A stretch of DNA of 64,000 nt from JAFAXD01 sp963760435 (GTDB lineage: Bacteria; Pseudomonadota; Alphaproteobacteria; Rhizobiales; Xanthobacteraceae): contig CAVXDE010000037.1 of NCBI GenBank assembly GCA_963760435.1, positions 248,001-312,000 on the forward strand, given 5' to 3'. Below the pieces are notes generated by a model that worked only from the letters and a program-made list of their open reading frames with translations, was not told where the DNA came from and did not search any database. Shown in pieces: positions 7,935 through 16,222 of this stretch. How positions within the stretch are numbered: the stretch's first letter is position 1; each line of letters begins with the position of its first letter. Made by a program: the position numbers and the translations under genes.

Positions 7935-10900
7935 TCAGGTCTCGTCTGCGAAATAGGTCTGCAGTGCGCGCACCTCGAAGTCTCCCCCGAGATAGGCCTT
8001 TATGCCTAGCGCCCCTGCGACGGCGCCTGAAAGAGTGGTGTAGTATGGGACTTTATGCAAGAGGGCGGCGCGGCGCAGCGACCGGGAATCCGCCAAGGCG
8101 GTCGCACCCTCGGTGGTATTAAAGACCAGCTGGACGTCTCCATTCTTGATCGCGTCCACGATATGGGGGCGTCCTTCGGCGACTTTATTGACCTTGTGGG
8201 CCTTTACTCCGTTCTCTGCCAGGTAGCGCTGGGTGCCGGACGTGGCGATGACCCGGAAGCCCAGGTTTTCCAGCAGCCGCACCGCATCCAGAATGCGCGG
8301 CTTATCCACATCGCGAACCGAAACGAACACGGTCCCCGATTTCGGCAGGCGGGTGCCACCGCCGATCTGGCTCTTGGCGAAGGCGATCGCGAACGAGCGA
8401 TCGAGCCCCATGACCTCGCCGGTTGATTTCATTTCCGGGCCGAGGACCGTGTCCACGCCGGGAAAGCGGGCGAACGGGAATACGGCCTCTTTGACGCCGA
8501 TGTGCTTGGACTGCCCCGGCTCGAATGAGATCGGTTTGAGGCCGAAGCTCGCCAGCGGTTCGCCGGCCATGATTCGCGCGGCGATCTTGGCGACCGGCAC
8601 CCCGATCACCTTGGCGACGAACGGCACCGTCCGCGACGCGCGCGGGTTGACCTCGAGCACGTAGATCTCGCCCTCTTTGATGGCGTACTGCACGTTCATC
8701 AGGCCGCCGACCTTGAGGGCGAGCGCCAGTGCTCGGGTCTGCCGGCCGAGCTCCGCGATGATTGTCTGATCGAGGTTGCGCGGCGGCAGTGCGCAGGCCG
8801 AGTCCCCCGAGTGGATCCCGGCCTCTTCGATGTGCTCCATGATGCCGGCAATGAACGTGTCCTGACCGTCGGCGAGGCAATCCACATCGACCTCGACCGC
8901 GTCCGACAGGTAGCGGTCGATCAGCAGCGGGCGCCGATCTGAAATGACGAGATCCGATGGGCGGTCGAGAGCGCCGGCGAGCCGCGCCAGGTAACGGTCG
9001 AGCTGGGCACCGTCGTTGAGTATCTCCATCGCCCGCCCGCCCAGCACATAGGACGGACGAATAAGCACGGGATAGCCGATGTGGTCGGCGATCGCCCGCG
9101 CCGCATCGGGGCTGGTCGCGATCCCGCTCTCGGGTTGGCGCAGGCCAAGCGTCGCGATCAACTTCTTGAAGCGATCCCGATCCTCGGCGAGATCGATCGC
9201 ATCCGGTGAGGTGCCCAGGATCGGCACCTTGGCGCGCTCCAATGCCTCGGCAAGCTTGAGCGGCGTCTGACCACCGAATTGCACAATGACGCCACGCAAG
9301 GTTCCGTTGCTGCGTTCGGTGTCGATGATTTCGATCACGTCCTCGGTGGTCAACGGCTCGAAATACAGACGATCCGAGGTGTCGTAGTCGGTCGACACGG
9401 TCTCCGGATTGCAGTTGACCATGATGGTTTCGTAACCAGCCTCCTTGAGGGCGAAGGCCGCGTGGCAGCAGCAGTAATCGAATTCGATGCCTTGACCGAT
9501 CCGGTTTGGGCCGCCGCCGAGGATGATGATCTTTTCGCGGTCCGAGGGCGCAGCCTCATCCGCCGGCGTCCCGGCAAACGGCGCCTGATAGCTCGAATAC
9601 ATGTAGGCCGTGGGCGAGGCGAACTCGGCCGCGCACGTGTCGATGCGCTTGTAGATCGGACGAACGCCAAGCTGGTGGCGCCGTGTCGCGACCTCCTCGA
9701 CAGAGAGGCCGGTTAACTTCGCGAGCCGCGCGTCGGAAAAGCCCATCGACTTGAGCTGCCGCAGCCCAGCCGGGTCATTGGGCAATCCCTTGGCCCGGAT
9801 CTCGCCCTCCATGTCGACGATGCCGCGGATCTCGGCGAGGAACCAGGGATCGATCGCGCACGCGTCATGGATCTGCTCGTCGGTGAAGCCGAGTCGCATT
9901 GCCTGCGCCACATTGAGAAGGCGGTCGGGTGTGGGCGTGCCGAGCGCGGCGCGAATCGCGTTCTTGTCGTCGCCTTGTCCCAGGCCTTCGATCGTGACCT
10001 CATCGAGGCCGGTCAATCCGGTTTCCAGCGAGCGCAGCGCCTTCTGCAGCGACTCCGCAAACGTGCGGCCGATCGCCATCGCCTCGCCGACCGACTTCAT
10101 GGAGGTGGTCAGTACAGGTTCGGCGCCGGGAAACTTCTCGAACGCAAAGCGCGGAATCTTGGTGACGATGTAGTCGATCGTCGGCTCGAACGAGGCTGGC
10201 GTCGCGCCGCCGGTAATGTCGTTCTCGATCTCATCGAGGGTGTAGCCGACCGCGAGCTTGGCTGCGACCTTGGCGATGGGGAAGCCGGTCGCCTTCGAGG
10301 CAAGGGCGGACGATCGCGACACCCGCGGATTCATTTCGATGATGACGAGCCGTCCGTCCTTTGGATTAACGGCGAACTGCACATTCGACCCGCCGGTCTC
10401 CACGCCGATCTCGCGCAGGACCGCGATCGAGGCGTTGCGCATGATCTGATATTCTTTGTCCGTAAGCGTCAGCGCCGGCGCGATGGTGATCGAATCGCCG
10501 GTGTGCACGCCCATCGGATCGAGGTTCTCGATCGAGCAGACGATGATGCAGTTGTCGTTGCGATCGCGCACCACCTCCATCTCGAATTCCTTCCAGCCGA
10601 GGACGGACTCCTCGATCAGGACTTCGGTGGTCGGCGATGCATCGAGCCCGCGCTCGACGATCTCAAAGAACTCGGCCTTGTTGTATGCGATGCCGCCGCC
10701 GGTGCCGGCGAGCGTGAAGGACGGACGAATGATTGCCGGCAGGCCGATATCCGAGAGCGCATCAAGCGCCTCGATCAGACCTTTCTCGATGTAGCGCCGC
10801 TTGCGTGCCGGGTCCTCGGCGTCCCAGGATTTCTGAAAGGCGGCGAGTGTCTGCGCCTCCGCGGCCGGCGCAAGCTTCTGTGCCTTGATGCGGGCGATCT

Positions 10901-11393
10901 CCGCCGCGTGCTGGTCGCGATCGAGCTTCTTGAGATCGGAGGCATCGGCGAGCGCTGATTTCGGCGTGGCGAGACCGATTTTCTGCATCGCCTCGCGGAA
11001 CAGCTCGCGGTCTTCCGCCTTGTCGATGGCGTCGGCGGACGCGCCGATCATCTTCACGCCGAACTGATCGAGCACCCCCATGCGGCGCAGCGAGAGCGCG
11101 CAATTGAGCGCCGTCTGTCCGCCCATGGTGGGCAGCAGCGCGTCGGGCCGCTCCTTCTCGATGATCTTGGCGACGATCTCCGGGGTGATCGGCTCGATGT
11201 AGGTGGCATCGGCCAACTCCGGATCGGTCATGATGGTCGCCGGATTGGAGTTGACCAGCACGACCCGGTAGCCCTCGGCCCGCAGGGCCTTGCAGGCTTG
11301 CGTGCCGGAATAGTCGAACTCGCAGGCTTGACCGATGACAATCGGGCCGGCGCCAATGATCAGGATCGATTTGATATCAGTCCGTTTCGGCAT
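7935..11393 (-). CDS. carB: Carbamoyl-phosphate synthase large subunit
   Basis: A 1152-residue enzyme making carbamoyl phosphate from bicarbonate, ammonia (from CarA glutaminase) and two ATP, for arginine and pyrimidine synthesis. The start at 11393 gives the canonical MPKRTDIKSILIIGAGPIVIG; the frame is open further upstream but that part is not family-like and contains a terminator hairpin. Two homologous ATP-grasp halves are visible (each with NPATIMTD / NPETVSTDYDTSDR segments), followed by the MGS-like allosteric domain (SVRDVDKPRILDAVRLLENL). carA is not in the window. Confidence 0.97.
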   Translation of the reverse strand: MPKRTDIKSILIIGAGPIVIGQACEFDYSGTQACKALRAEGYRVVLVNSNPATIMTDPELADATYIEPITPEIVAKIIEKERPDALLPTMGGQTALNCALSLRRMGVLDQFGVKMIGASADAIDKAEDRELFREAMQKIGLATPKSALADASDLKKLDRDQHAAEIARIKAQKLAPAAEAQTLAAFQKSWDAEDPARKRRYIEKGLIEALDALSDIGLPAIIRPSFTLAGTGGGIAYNKAEFFEIVERGLDASPTTEVLIEESVLGWKEFEMEVVRDRNDNCIIVCSIENLDPMGVHTGDSITIAPALTLTDKEYQIMRNASIAVLREIGVETGGSNVQFAVNPKDGRLVIIEMNPRVSRSSALASKATGFPIAKVAAKLAVGYTLDEIENDITGGATPASFEPTIDYIVTKIPRFAFEKFPGAEPVLTTSMKSVGEAMAIGRTFAESLQKALRSLETGLTGLDEVTIEGLGQGDDKNAIRAALGTPTPDRLLNVAQAMRLGFTDEQIHDACAIDPWFLAEIRGIVDMEGEIRAKGLPNDPAGLRQLKSMGFSDARLAKLTGLSVEEVATRRHQLGVRPIYKRIDTCAAEFASPTAYMYSSYQAPFAGTPADEAAPSDREKIIILGGGPNRIGQGIEFDYCCCHAAFALKEAGYETIMVNCNPETVSTDYDTSDRLYFEPLTTEDVIEIIDTERSNGTLRGVIVQFGGQTPLKLAEALERAKVPILGTSPDAIDLAEDRDRFKKLIATLGLRQPESGIATSPDAARAIADHIGYPVLIRPSYVLGGRAMEILNDGAQLDRYLARLAGALDRPSDLVISDRRPLLIDRYLSDAVEVDVDCLADGQDTFIAGIMEHIEEAGIHSGDSACALPPRNLDQTIIAELGRQTRALALALKVGGLMNVQYAIKEGEIYVLEVNPRASRTVPFVAKVIGVPVAKIAARIMAGEPLASFGLKPISFEPGQSKHIGVKEAVFPFARFPGVDTVLGPEMKSTGEVMGLDRSFAIAFAKSQIGGGTRLPKSGTVFVSVRDVDKPRILDAVRLLENLGFRVIATSGTQRYLAENGVKAHKVNKVAEGRPHIVDAIKNGDVQLVFNTTEGATALADSRSLRRAALLHKVPYYTTLSGAVAGALGIKAYLGGDFEVRALQTYFADET

Positions 11394-11442
11394 CCCGTTC
11401 CGACAGCTGCTCGCGCCGTGCACCCGGCCTGATCGGCGCGCA

Positions 11443-11465
11443 TAAAAAAAGCGGCACTCGCCGCT
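11443..11465 (-). terminator. Hairpin plus T-run just upstream of carB
   Basis: Read on the minus strand, AGCGGC, loop GAGT, GCCGCT is followed by seven T residues (plus-strand A-run 11444-11450). It ends about 50 bases before the carB ATG and about 125 bases after the stop of the upstream methyltransferase gene. It could terminate that gene or act as an attenuator in the carB leader. Confidence 0.65.
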
Positions 11466-11588
11466 CGCCCGCCGCACGCTCGTTCGATTGTCACGCCCGG
11501 CCGGACCATCCGGCATCGGTGGCGGCGGGCTGCCTCTAGCCCAGAATCGGCGGGGAGGGAAGGGGTGCGCCCAATTCTCGCCCACACC

Positions 11589-12281
11589 TCAACCGGGCTT
11601 GCACAGAAACGTCATGCGGGCCTGATTGTGGCCGAGATTGTGCGGGGCGCGGGCCGCGAAGAAGCCATGCGCCGCGAGCTTGGCAGCGAGCGCGCCCTCA
11701 TCATAGCGGGCTAGCCCGATCGTGCTGCGCAATCGCCAGTAGTCGGAGAGCACTGTGCGCACGAGCCCGTGCACAGCGGCAAGGAAAAAACCATTGGCCG
11801 CTCCGAACCGGAGCAGGGCGAAGGCGTCGGTCGTGGCCGGGGTCCCTGGTGCGACGACATCGCCGAGGATGAAAAGCCCACCCGGCTTGAGCAACGACCG
11901 GATCAGCGTCAGGGCTGCGTCGAACTCGGCTGGCGTCATGTATTGAGCGACCGAGTGCATCACGACGAGATCGACGGATTGTTTCGGCAGATCAGCCAAC
12001 TCCGCGAGCGAGTGCACTTCGATCTTGGGATTGGCGCCAAAGCGCGCTTGGAGGCGTTTGCGGACGCCGGGCGCCGGTTCAGCGAGGATCAGCTGGGCGG
12101 CTTTGTCGGCCACCAGATCCGCATGCAGCGCCTCGCCGCAGCTGAAGTCGAGCACGGTCGCGCCTGGGCCGGGCAGGAATTGCAGGATATCGGTCGCAAT
12201 GACACGAAAATGCACGTCGCGATGCCGCGCGTTGACGTAGATCGGGTGATCCGAATCGTAGAGGTCGATCCACTCGCGCAT
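11589..12281 (-). CDS. Class I SAM-dependent methyltransferase
   Basis: A 230-residue protein starting MREWIDLYDSDHPIYVNARH at 12281; the open frame continues upstream but overlaps the thioesterase gene and has no protein-like character. Motif I of the SAM-binding fold is seen as VLDFSCGEALHADL, followed by motif II LILAEP and the acidic/hydrophobic strand SVDLVVMHSVAQYM. The substrate cannot be told. It lies 76 bases after the thioesterase gene on the same strand, so the two may be one transcript. Confidence 0.85.
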   Translation of the reverse strand: MREWIDLYDSDHPIYVNARHRDVHFRVIATDILQFLPGPGATVLDFSCGEALHADLVADKAAQLILAEPAPGVRKRLQARFGANPKIEVHSLAELADLPKQSVDLVVMHSVAQYMTPAEFDAALTLIRSLLKPGGLFILGDVVAPGTPATTDAFALLRFGAANGFFLAAVHGLVRTVLSDYWRLRSTIGLARYDEGALAAKLAAHGFFAARAPHNLGHNQARMTFLCKPG

Positions 12282-12357
12282 CCTGAACTCGTCCCCGGCA
12301 TTGGCCCGGGGATGGATAGCGGCCGAGTTTGGGATTTTCCAGGGACGTTCCGATGGG

Positions 12358-12861
12358 TTACGCGGAGCGCTTTGGGGCGGCGGCCATATCAAAGACCAGG
12401 CATGTCGTGGTGCCGTGTGCCAACAGGCGGCCCTTCGCATCTGTAAGGCGCCCCTCGGCGGTGGCGGCGCGCCGGCCGGCATTGAGGATGCGGCCTTCCG
12501 CTGTCACCGGCCCGGTCTCCGCCGTGATGGCCCGGATCAAGGTCACCTTGAACTCCAGGGTCGTGTAGCCCACGCCGACCGGAAGGGTCGAATGCACGCA
12601 GCATCCCATGCAGGAATCAAGCAGGGTGGCGGCATAGCCGCCGTGTACCGTCCCAAGCGGGTTGTAGTGTTTGAACTCGGGCGTTGACTGAAACACCACG
12701 CGGCCGAAATCGACCTCGGTCAACGTGAATCCGACCAGGTCGGCAATGGGTGGTACCGGATGTTTCCCGTCGACGATTCCGCGCAGGAACTCGAGACCGG
12801 AGCTTGCCCCGAGAAGGTCCGGGGTCACGACCCCGACGGTTGGTCTCGTCCGCTCGTCCAT
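12358..12861 (-). CDS. PaaI-family hotdog thioesterase
   Basis: A 167-residue single hotdog-fold acyl-CoA thioesterase. The catalytic region is seen as TVHGGYAATLLDSCMGC, with the HGG and acidic Asp typical of PaaI/YdiI-like enzymes. It is divergent from a TetR-family regulator, and a 16-bp near-palindrome lies between them, suggesting that the regulator controls this gene. The acyl-CoA substrate is unknown. Confidence 0.9.
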   Translation of the reverse strand: MDERTRPTVGVVTPDLLGASSGLEFLRGIVDGKHPVPPIADLVGFTLTEVDFGRVVFQSTPEFKHYNPLGTVHGGYAATLLDSCMGCCVHSTLPVGVGYTTLEFKVTLIRAITAETGPVTAEGRILNAGRRAATAEGRLTDAKGRLLAHGTTTCLVFDMAAAPKRSA

Positions 12862-12876
12862 CGCCCGCCTCCGCTC

Positions 12877-12892
12877 CTATCGATATTGATAG
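12877..12892. promoter_or_regulatory. Candidate TetR operator between thioesterase and regulator
   Basis: CTATCGATATTGATAG is palindromic at 14 of 16 positions and lies 16 bases from the thioesterase start, where a repressor would block transcription of that gene. The neighbouring TetR gene starts 82 bases on the other side. Confidence 0.5.
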
Positions 12893-12974
12893 CGATCGTA
12901 ATCTAAATTCGTGCTATGGTCCACCGGCGCGTTGGTTGGACATCAGAGCCGACGTCGAACCGGGCTAGGACAGA

Positions 12975-13550
12975 ATGCGGGTTTCCAGAGAGCAGCAGGC
13001 CAAGAATCGCGAGCAGGTCGTTGCCGCGGCCGCCAAGCTGTTGCGCGAGCGCGGCATTGAAGGCATCGGGGTCGATGCGCTGGCCAAGGCCGCCGGCATG
13101 ACGCACGGCGCGATCTACAGCCAGTTCGGCTCCAAGGAGGAATTGGCGGCGGCCGCGATCCGTGAATCGCTCGCCGAAATCCGGCAGCAGTGGATCGCTG
13201 ATGCTGGCGGTGACGGGGCGCCGGACCTGTTCAACAAATTGGTGCGCTCCTACGTGTCGCGGTCGCATCGCGACAACCCCGGGACGGGATGTGCGCTCGC
13301 CGCCATGGGACCCGACGCGACCCGGCACGGCGACGCGGTACGGCAGGCGTTTTCCGACTCGAGCGTCGCGATGATCGACGTGATGGCGCGGGCCTGCCCG
13401 GGCGAGACCGAGGACGCGCGGCGCGACGAAGCAATTGCCATCATTGCCGCCATGCTTGGCGCTGTGGTGCTCTCGCGCGTGGTTGAGGATCGCACGCTGT
13501 CGGATCGCATCCTGGCCGTGGTGCGCAAGCGGCTGCTCAAGACGGCGTGA
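12975..13550 (+). CDS. TetR/AcrR-family transcriptional regulator
   Basis: A 191-residue repressor. The N-terminal helix-turn-helix is seen in GVDALAKAAGMTHGAIYSQF (about residues 32-51). The C-terminal domain resembles the TetR_C-type found in regulators close to YdeS/LfrR. It is divergent from the thioesterase gene, its likely target. The ligand is not known. Confidence 0.92.
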   Translation: MRVSREQQAKNREQVVAAAAKLLRERGIEGIGVDALAKAAGMTHGAIYSQFGSKEELAAAAIRESLAEIRQQWIADAGGDGAPDLFNKLVRSYVSRSHRDNPGTGCALAAMGPDATRHGDAVRQAFSDSSVAMIDVMARACPGETEDARRDEAIAIIAAMLGAVVLSRVVEDRTLSDRILAVVRKRLLKTA

Positions 13551-13642
13551 TTGCGCCTCCGCTGCACATAGCGTGGTCTTGCTCACATCCTAATGGTGCG
13601 ATATATCGGCCGTTCGACTCTCTGAAAGGGCGACCGGGCCTG

Positions 13643-13870
13643 ATGGATACGCTGACCATGTTCGGACTGTTCAGCGTCACCGCCATGCTGGTCTGTTATG
13701 CTTTGGAGGATCGCAGCGCCTGGTATGTCCTGGGATTTGCGGCCGCCTGCGCGCTGGGTTCGGTCTACGGTTTCTTGCAGGGCGCGTGGCCGTTCGGAAT
13801 TGTCGAGGCGATCTGGTCTGTCATCGCGCTGCGCCGATGGCGTGACCGGTCGACGGCCATCGCTTCGTAG
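13643..13870 (+). CDS. Small inner-membrane protein (75 aa)
   Basis: The start at 13643 gives MDTLTMFGLFSVTAMLVCYA, a first membrane helix (about residues 5-20), a short loop EDRSAW, and a second hydrophobic segment (about 24-63, probably two helices) ending in a basic tail RRWRDR. Longer in-frame starts upstream lack hydrophobic or family character. It lies 27 bases before yqeY. No function can be assigned. Confidence 0.65.
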   Translation: MDTLTMFGLFSVTAMLVCYALEDRSAWYVLGFAAACALGSVYGFLQGAWPFGIVEAIWSVIALRRWRDRSTAIAS

Positions 13871-13897
13871 ATTGGATCAACAACAAACGAGACTCAC

Positions 13898-14353
13898 ATG
13901 CTGCGCGACGACATCAACAATGCTCTCAAGGACGCCATGAAGGCGCGCGACGAGCGTCGCGTTTCGACGCTGCGTCTCGTCAACTCGACCTTGAAGAACG
14001 CCGACATCGAGGCGCGCGGTCAGGGCAAAGGGCCGCTTGCTGACGATGAGGTGCTCCCGGTGCTGCAGAAGATGATCAAGCAGCGTCAGGAATCGATCAC
14101 GCTCTACGAGCAGGGCGGGCGCAACGAACTCGCCCAACAGGAGCGCGACGAGATCGCGATCATCTCCGCCTATCTGCCACAGCAACTCTCGGACGATGAG
14201 GCGCGGTCCGCCATTGCGCAGGCGATCACCGAGACGGGCGCTGCCTCCATGAAGGACATGGGCAAGGTCATCGCCGCGCTGAAGGCGCGCTACACCGGCC
14301 GCATGGATTTCGGCAAGGCCAGCCCGCTGGTGAAACAGATGCTGCAGGGTTAG
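13898..14353 (+). CDS. GatB/YqeY domain-containing protein
   Basis: A 151-residue protein of the YqeY family, related to the C-terminal tRNA-binding domain of the GatB amidotransferase subunit. Family landmarks include LKDAMKARDERRVSTLRLVN near the start and SMKDMGKVIAALKARYTGR at the end. Its exact role is uncertain (tRNA or amidotransferase related). In many alphaproteobacteria it is directly followed by dnaG and rpoD; here those genes are 28 kb away. Confidence 0.93.
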   Translation: MLRDDINNALKDAMKARDERRVSTLRLVNSTLKNADIEARGQGKGPLADDEVLPVLQKMIKQRQESITLYEQGGRNELAQQERDEIAIISAYLPQQLSDDEARSAIAQAITETGAASMKDMGKVIAALKARYTGRMDFGKASPLVKQMLQG

Positions 14354-14410
14354 CACGACCGGCGCACAGAGTGCGATTCAGCCGTCTCCGGTCACGAATT
14401 TGCGATGGGT

Positions 14411-14427
14411 CACTGGTTGCACCAGTG
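14411..14427 (+). terminator. Small hairpin after yqeY
   Basis: CACTGGT, loop TGC, ACCAGTG forms a perfect 7-bp stem 57 bases after the yqeY stop. No T-run follows, so it is only a possible terminator. Confidence 0.3.
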
Positions 14428-14453
14428 GCGGATATTCGACATCGGCGGCTTGT

Positions 14454-14477
14454 CGATATATTCCGTAAAATATAACG
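14454..14477. promoter_or_regulatory. Mo-box-like palindrome (site A) before aldehyde dehydrogenase 1
   Basis: Half-sites CGATATATT and AATATAACG are separated by six bases. Nine-base halves are complementary except at the third position. The 24-bp layout matches what is known of ModE operators (CGnTATAT, about eight bases, ATATAnCG). It ends 82 bases before the start at 14560. Four further sites of the same design occur downstream. Confidence 0.65.
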
Positions 14478-14559
14478 TCGGGCGAGCGGTTCGCCGTGAA
14501 CGCAGCCAAGATTGGCAGGCGGGTACGGCGGACAGCATGCATTGGCGTGGAGGAATATG

Positions 14560-16056
14560 ATGAATATCGCCGTGAACTCGTTAGTGGGACAAAAACTGGC
14601 GTCAGGCTTTCTGGCGGCCAAGCGTCAGCTCCTGATTGGAGGGAAATGGCTGGATGCGCAATCGGGTGAGACGTTCGAGGTCTTCAATCCAGCCGACGGA
14701 CAGGTGATCGCGCATGTGGCCGCGGGTGACCGGGCCGACGTTGATTTGGCAGTGACGGCGGCGCGCCGTGCGTTCGATCAGGGACCTTGGAGCCGAATGA
14801 CGCCGGCGGAACGCGCCAAACTGATCTGGAAGTTCGCGGACGCGCTCGAAGCAAATGCCGAGGAGCTCGCGCTGATCGAGACGCTCGACAACGGCAAGCC
14901 CCTGAAACTCGCCCGAATGGTTGATGTTGCGGGGGCGGCGGAGAAGTTGCGCTACTACGCAGGTTGGGCGACCAAGCTGACCGGCCAGACACTTGACGTT
15001 TCTCTTCCGGGCGCGTTCCACGCCTACACGATCCGGGAACCGGTCGGCGTCTGCGCTCTGATCGTGCCGTGGAATTTCCCGTTGCTGATGGCGGTGAGCA
15101 AAATTGCTCCGGCTTTGGCGGCGGGCTGCACGGTCATTCTCAAGCCCGCCGAACAGACGCCTCTTTCGGCTATCAGGCTCGGCGAGCTCGCGCAGGAAGT
15201 CGGATTTCCCGAAGGCGTGATCAACATCGTGACCGGGTTCGGGGAAACCGCCGGGGCGGCTCTCGTCGATCACAACGGCGTCGACAAGGTGTCGTTCACC
15301 GGATCGACGGAGGTCGGCAAGCTTATTCTCAAGGCGGCAACCGGGAACCTCAAGCGCGTGACCTTGGAGCTCGGTGGAAAGTCGCCGGTCATCGTCTTCC
15401 CCGATGCGGATATGAAAACCGCAATCGAGGGCGCGTCACGCAACATTTTCTACAATAGCGGACAAATATGCGCTGCCGGCTCACGGCTGTTCGCGCATCA
15501 GAAAGTGTTCGACCAATTGGTCGACGGCATTATGGCGAACGCGCGCAAGATCAAAGTTGGGCCTGGTCTCGAGGCGGAAACCGAGATGGGGCCACTGATC
15601 TCCCAGGAACAGCTCGAGCGGGTGATATCCTACATCAGCGCTGGCCAGACCGCAGGCGCCACCGTCAAGGTGGGCGGCGGCCGTATCGGTGAAGCGGGTT
15701 ACTTTGTTCAGCCCACGGTCTTGACCAACACGACGGCGGATATGTCGGTGCGCCGCGAAGAGATTTTTGGGCCGGTCCTGTGTGCCATGTCATTTGCGGA
15801 CGAGGATCTTGATCGGATCGCCGCGGAAGCAAACGACACGTCGTACGGGTTGGCAGCGGTAATCTTCACCCGCGATATCTCCACCGCCCACAAGATGGCG
15901 CGCCGTATCAAGGCAGGCTCCATTCGCATCAATGGGAGCGGGCTCGACACCAACGTTCCGTTCGGCGGCTACAAGCAATCGGGCTGGGGACGAGAGAACG
16001 GGCGCGAAGGCATCGAGATCTTCACGGAAATCAAGTCGGTTACGATTACGCTGTAG
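14560..16056 (+). CDS. Aldehyde dehydrogenase family protein (1)
   Basis: A 498-residue NAD(P)-dependent aldehyde dehydrogenase. The start follows a GGAGG site (ATG at 14557 directly before is the alternative). Landmarks: PWNFPLLM (about 171), the catalytic base Glu in VTLELGGKSP, the catalytic Cys in NSGQICAAGSR, and EEIFGPV near the end. The overall style is the betaine/phenylacetaldehyde/indoleacetaldehyde-like class; the substrate cannot be fixed. It is preceded by Mo-box-like site A and followed by a hairpin. The enzyme itself needs no molybdenum. Confidence 0.94.
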   Translation: MNIAVNSLVGQKLASGFLAAKRQLLIGGKWLDAQSGETFEVFNPADGQVIAHVAAGDRADVDLAVTAARRAFDQGPWSRMTPAERAKLIWKFADALEANAEELALIETLDNGKPLKLARMVDVAGAAEKLRYYAGWATKLTGQTLDVSLPGAFHAYTIREPVGVCALIVPWNFPLLMAVSKIAPALAAGCTVILKPAEQTPLSAIRLGELAQEVGFPEGVINIVTGFGETAGAALVDHNGVDKVSFTGSTEVGKLILKAATGNLKRVTLELGGKSPVIVFPDADMKTAIEGASRNIFYNSGQICAAGSRLFAHQKVFDQLVDGIMANARKIKVGPGLEAETEMGPLISQEQLERVISYISAGQTAGATVKVGGGRIGEAGYFVQPTVLTNTTADMSVRREEIFGPVLCAMSFADEDLDRIAAEANDTSYGLAAVIFTRDISTAHKMARRIKAGSIRINGSGLDTNVPFGGYKQSGWGRENGREGIEIFTEIKSVTITL

Positions 16057-16073
16057 CGTCATTCTGAAAAGGC

Positions 16074-16097
16074 CTGCCCCGCACCGGTGCGGGGCAG
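16074..16097 (+). terminator. Perfect 24-base palindrome after aldehyde dehydrogenase 1
   Basis: CTGCCCCGCAC and its exact complement meet around a CG centre, giving an 11-bp stem 17 bases after the stop codon. No T-run follows, but the position fits a terminator or 3'-end stabiliser. Confidence 0.6.
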
Positions 16098-16126
16098 CGA
16101 CCGAATTGCCTAAGACCCGGGTTGCG

Positions 16127-16150
16127 CGCTATATTTTGCCGGATATACCG
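16127..16150. promoter_or_regulatory. Mo-box-like palindrome (site B) before aldehyde dehydrogenase 2
   Basis: Half-sites CGCTATATT and GATATACCG are separated by six bases, the same 24-bp layout as site A with one mismatch in the right half. It ends 72 bases before the start codon at 16223. Confidence 0.62.
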
Positions 16151-16222
16151 TAGCGCTGGCGTGGGGGCGCGCGTTCACGACAAGGTGCCCCATATGCGCG
16201 TAAAGACGAGAGGAGACAGCCC

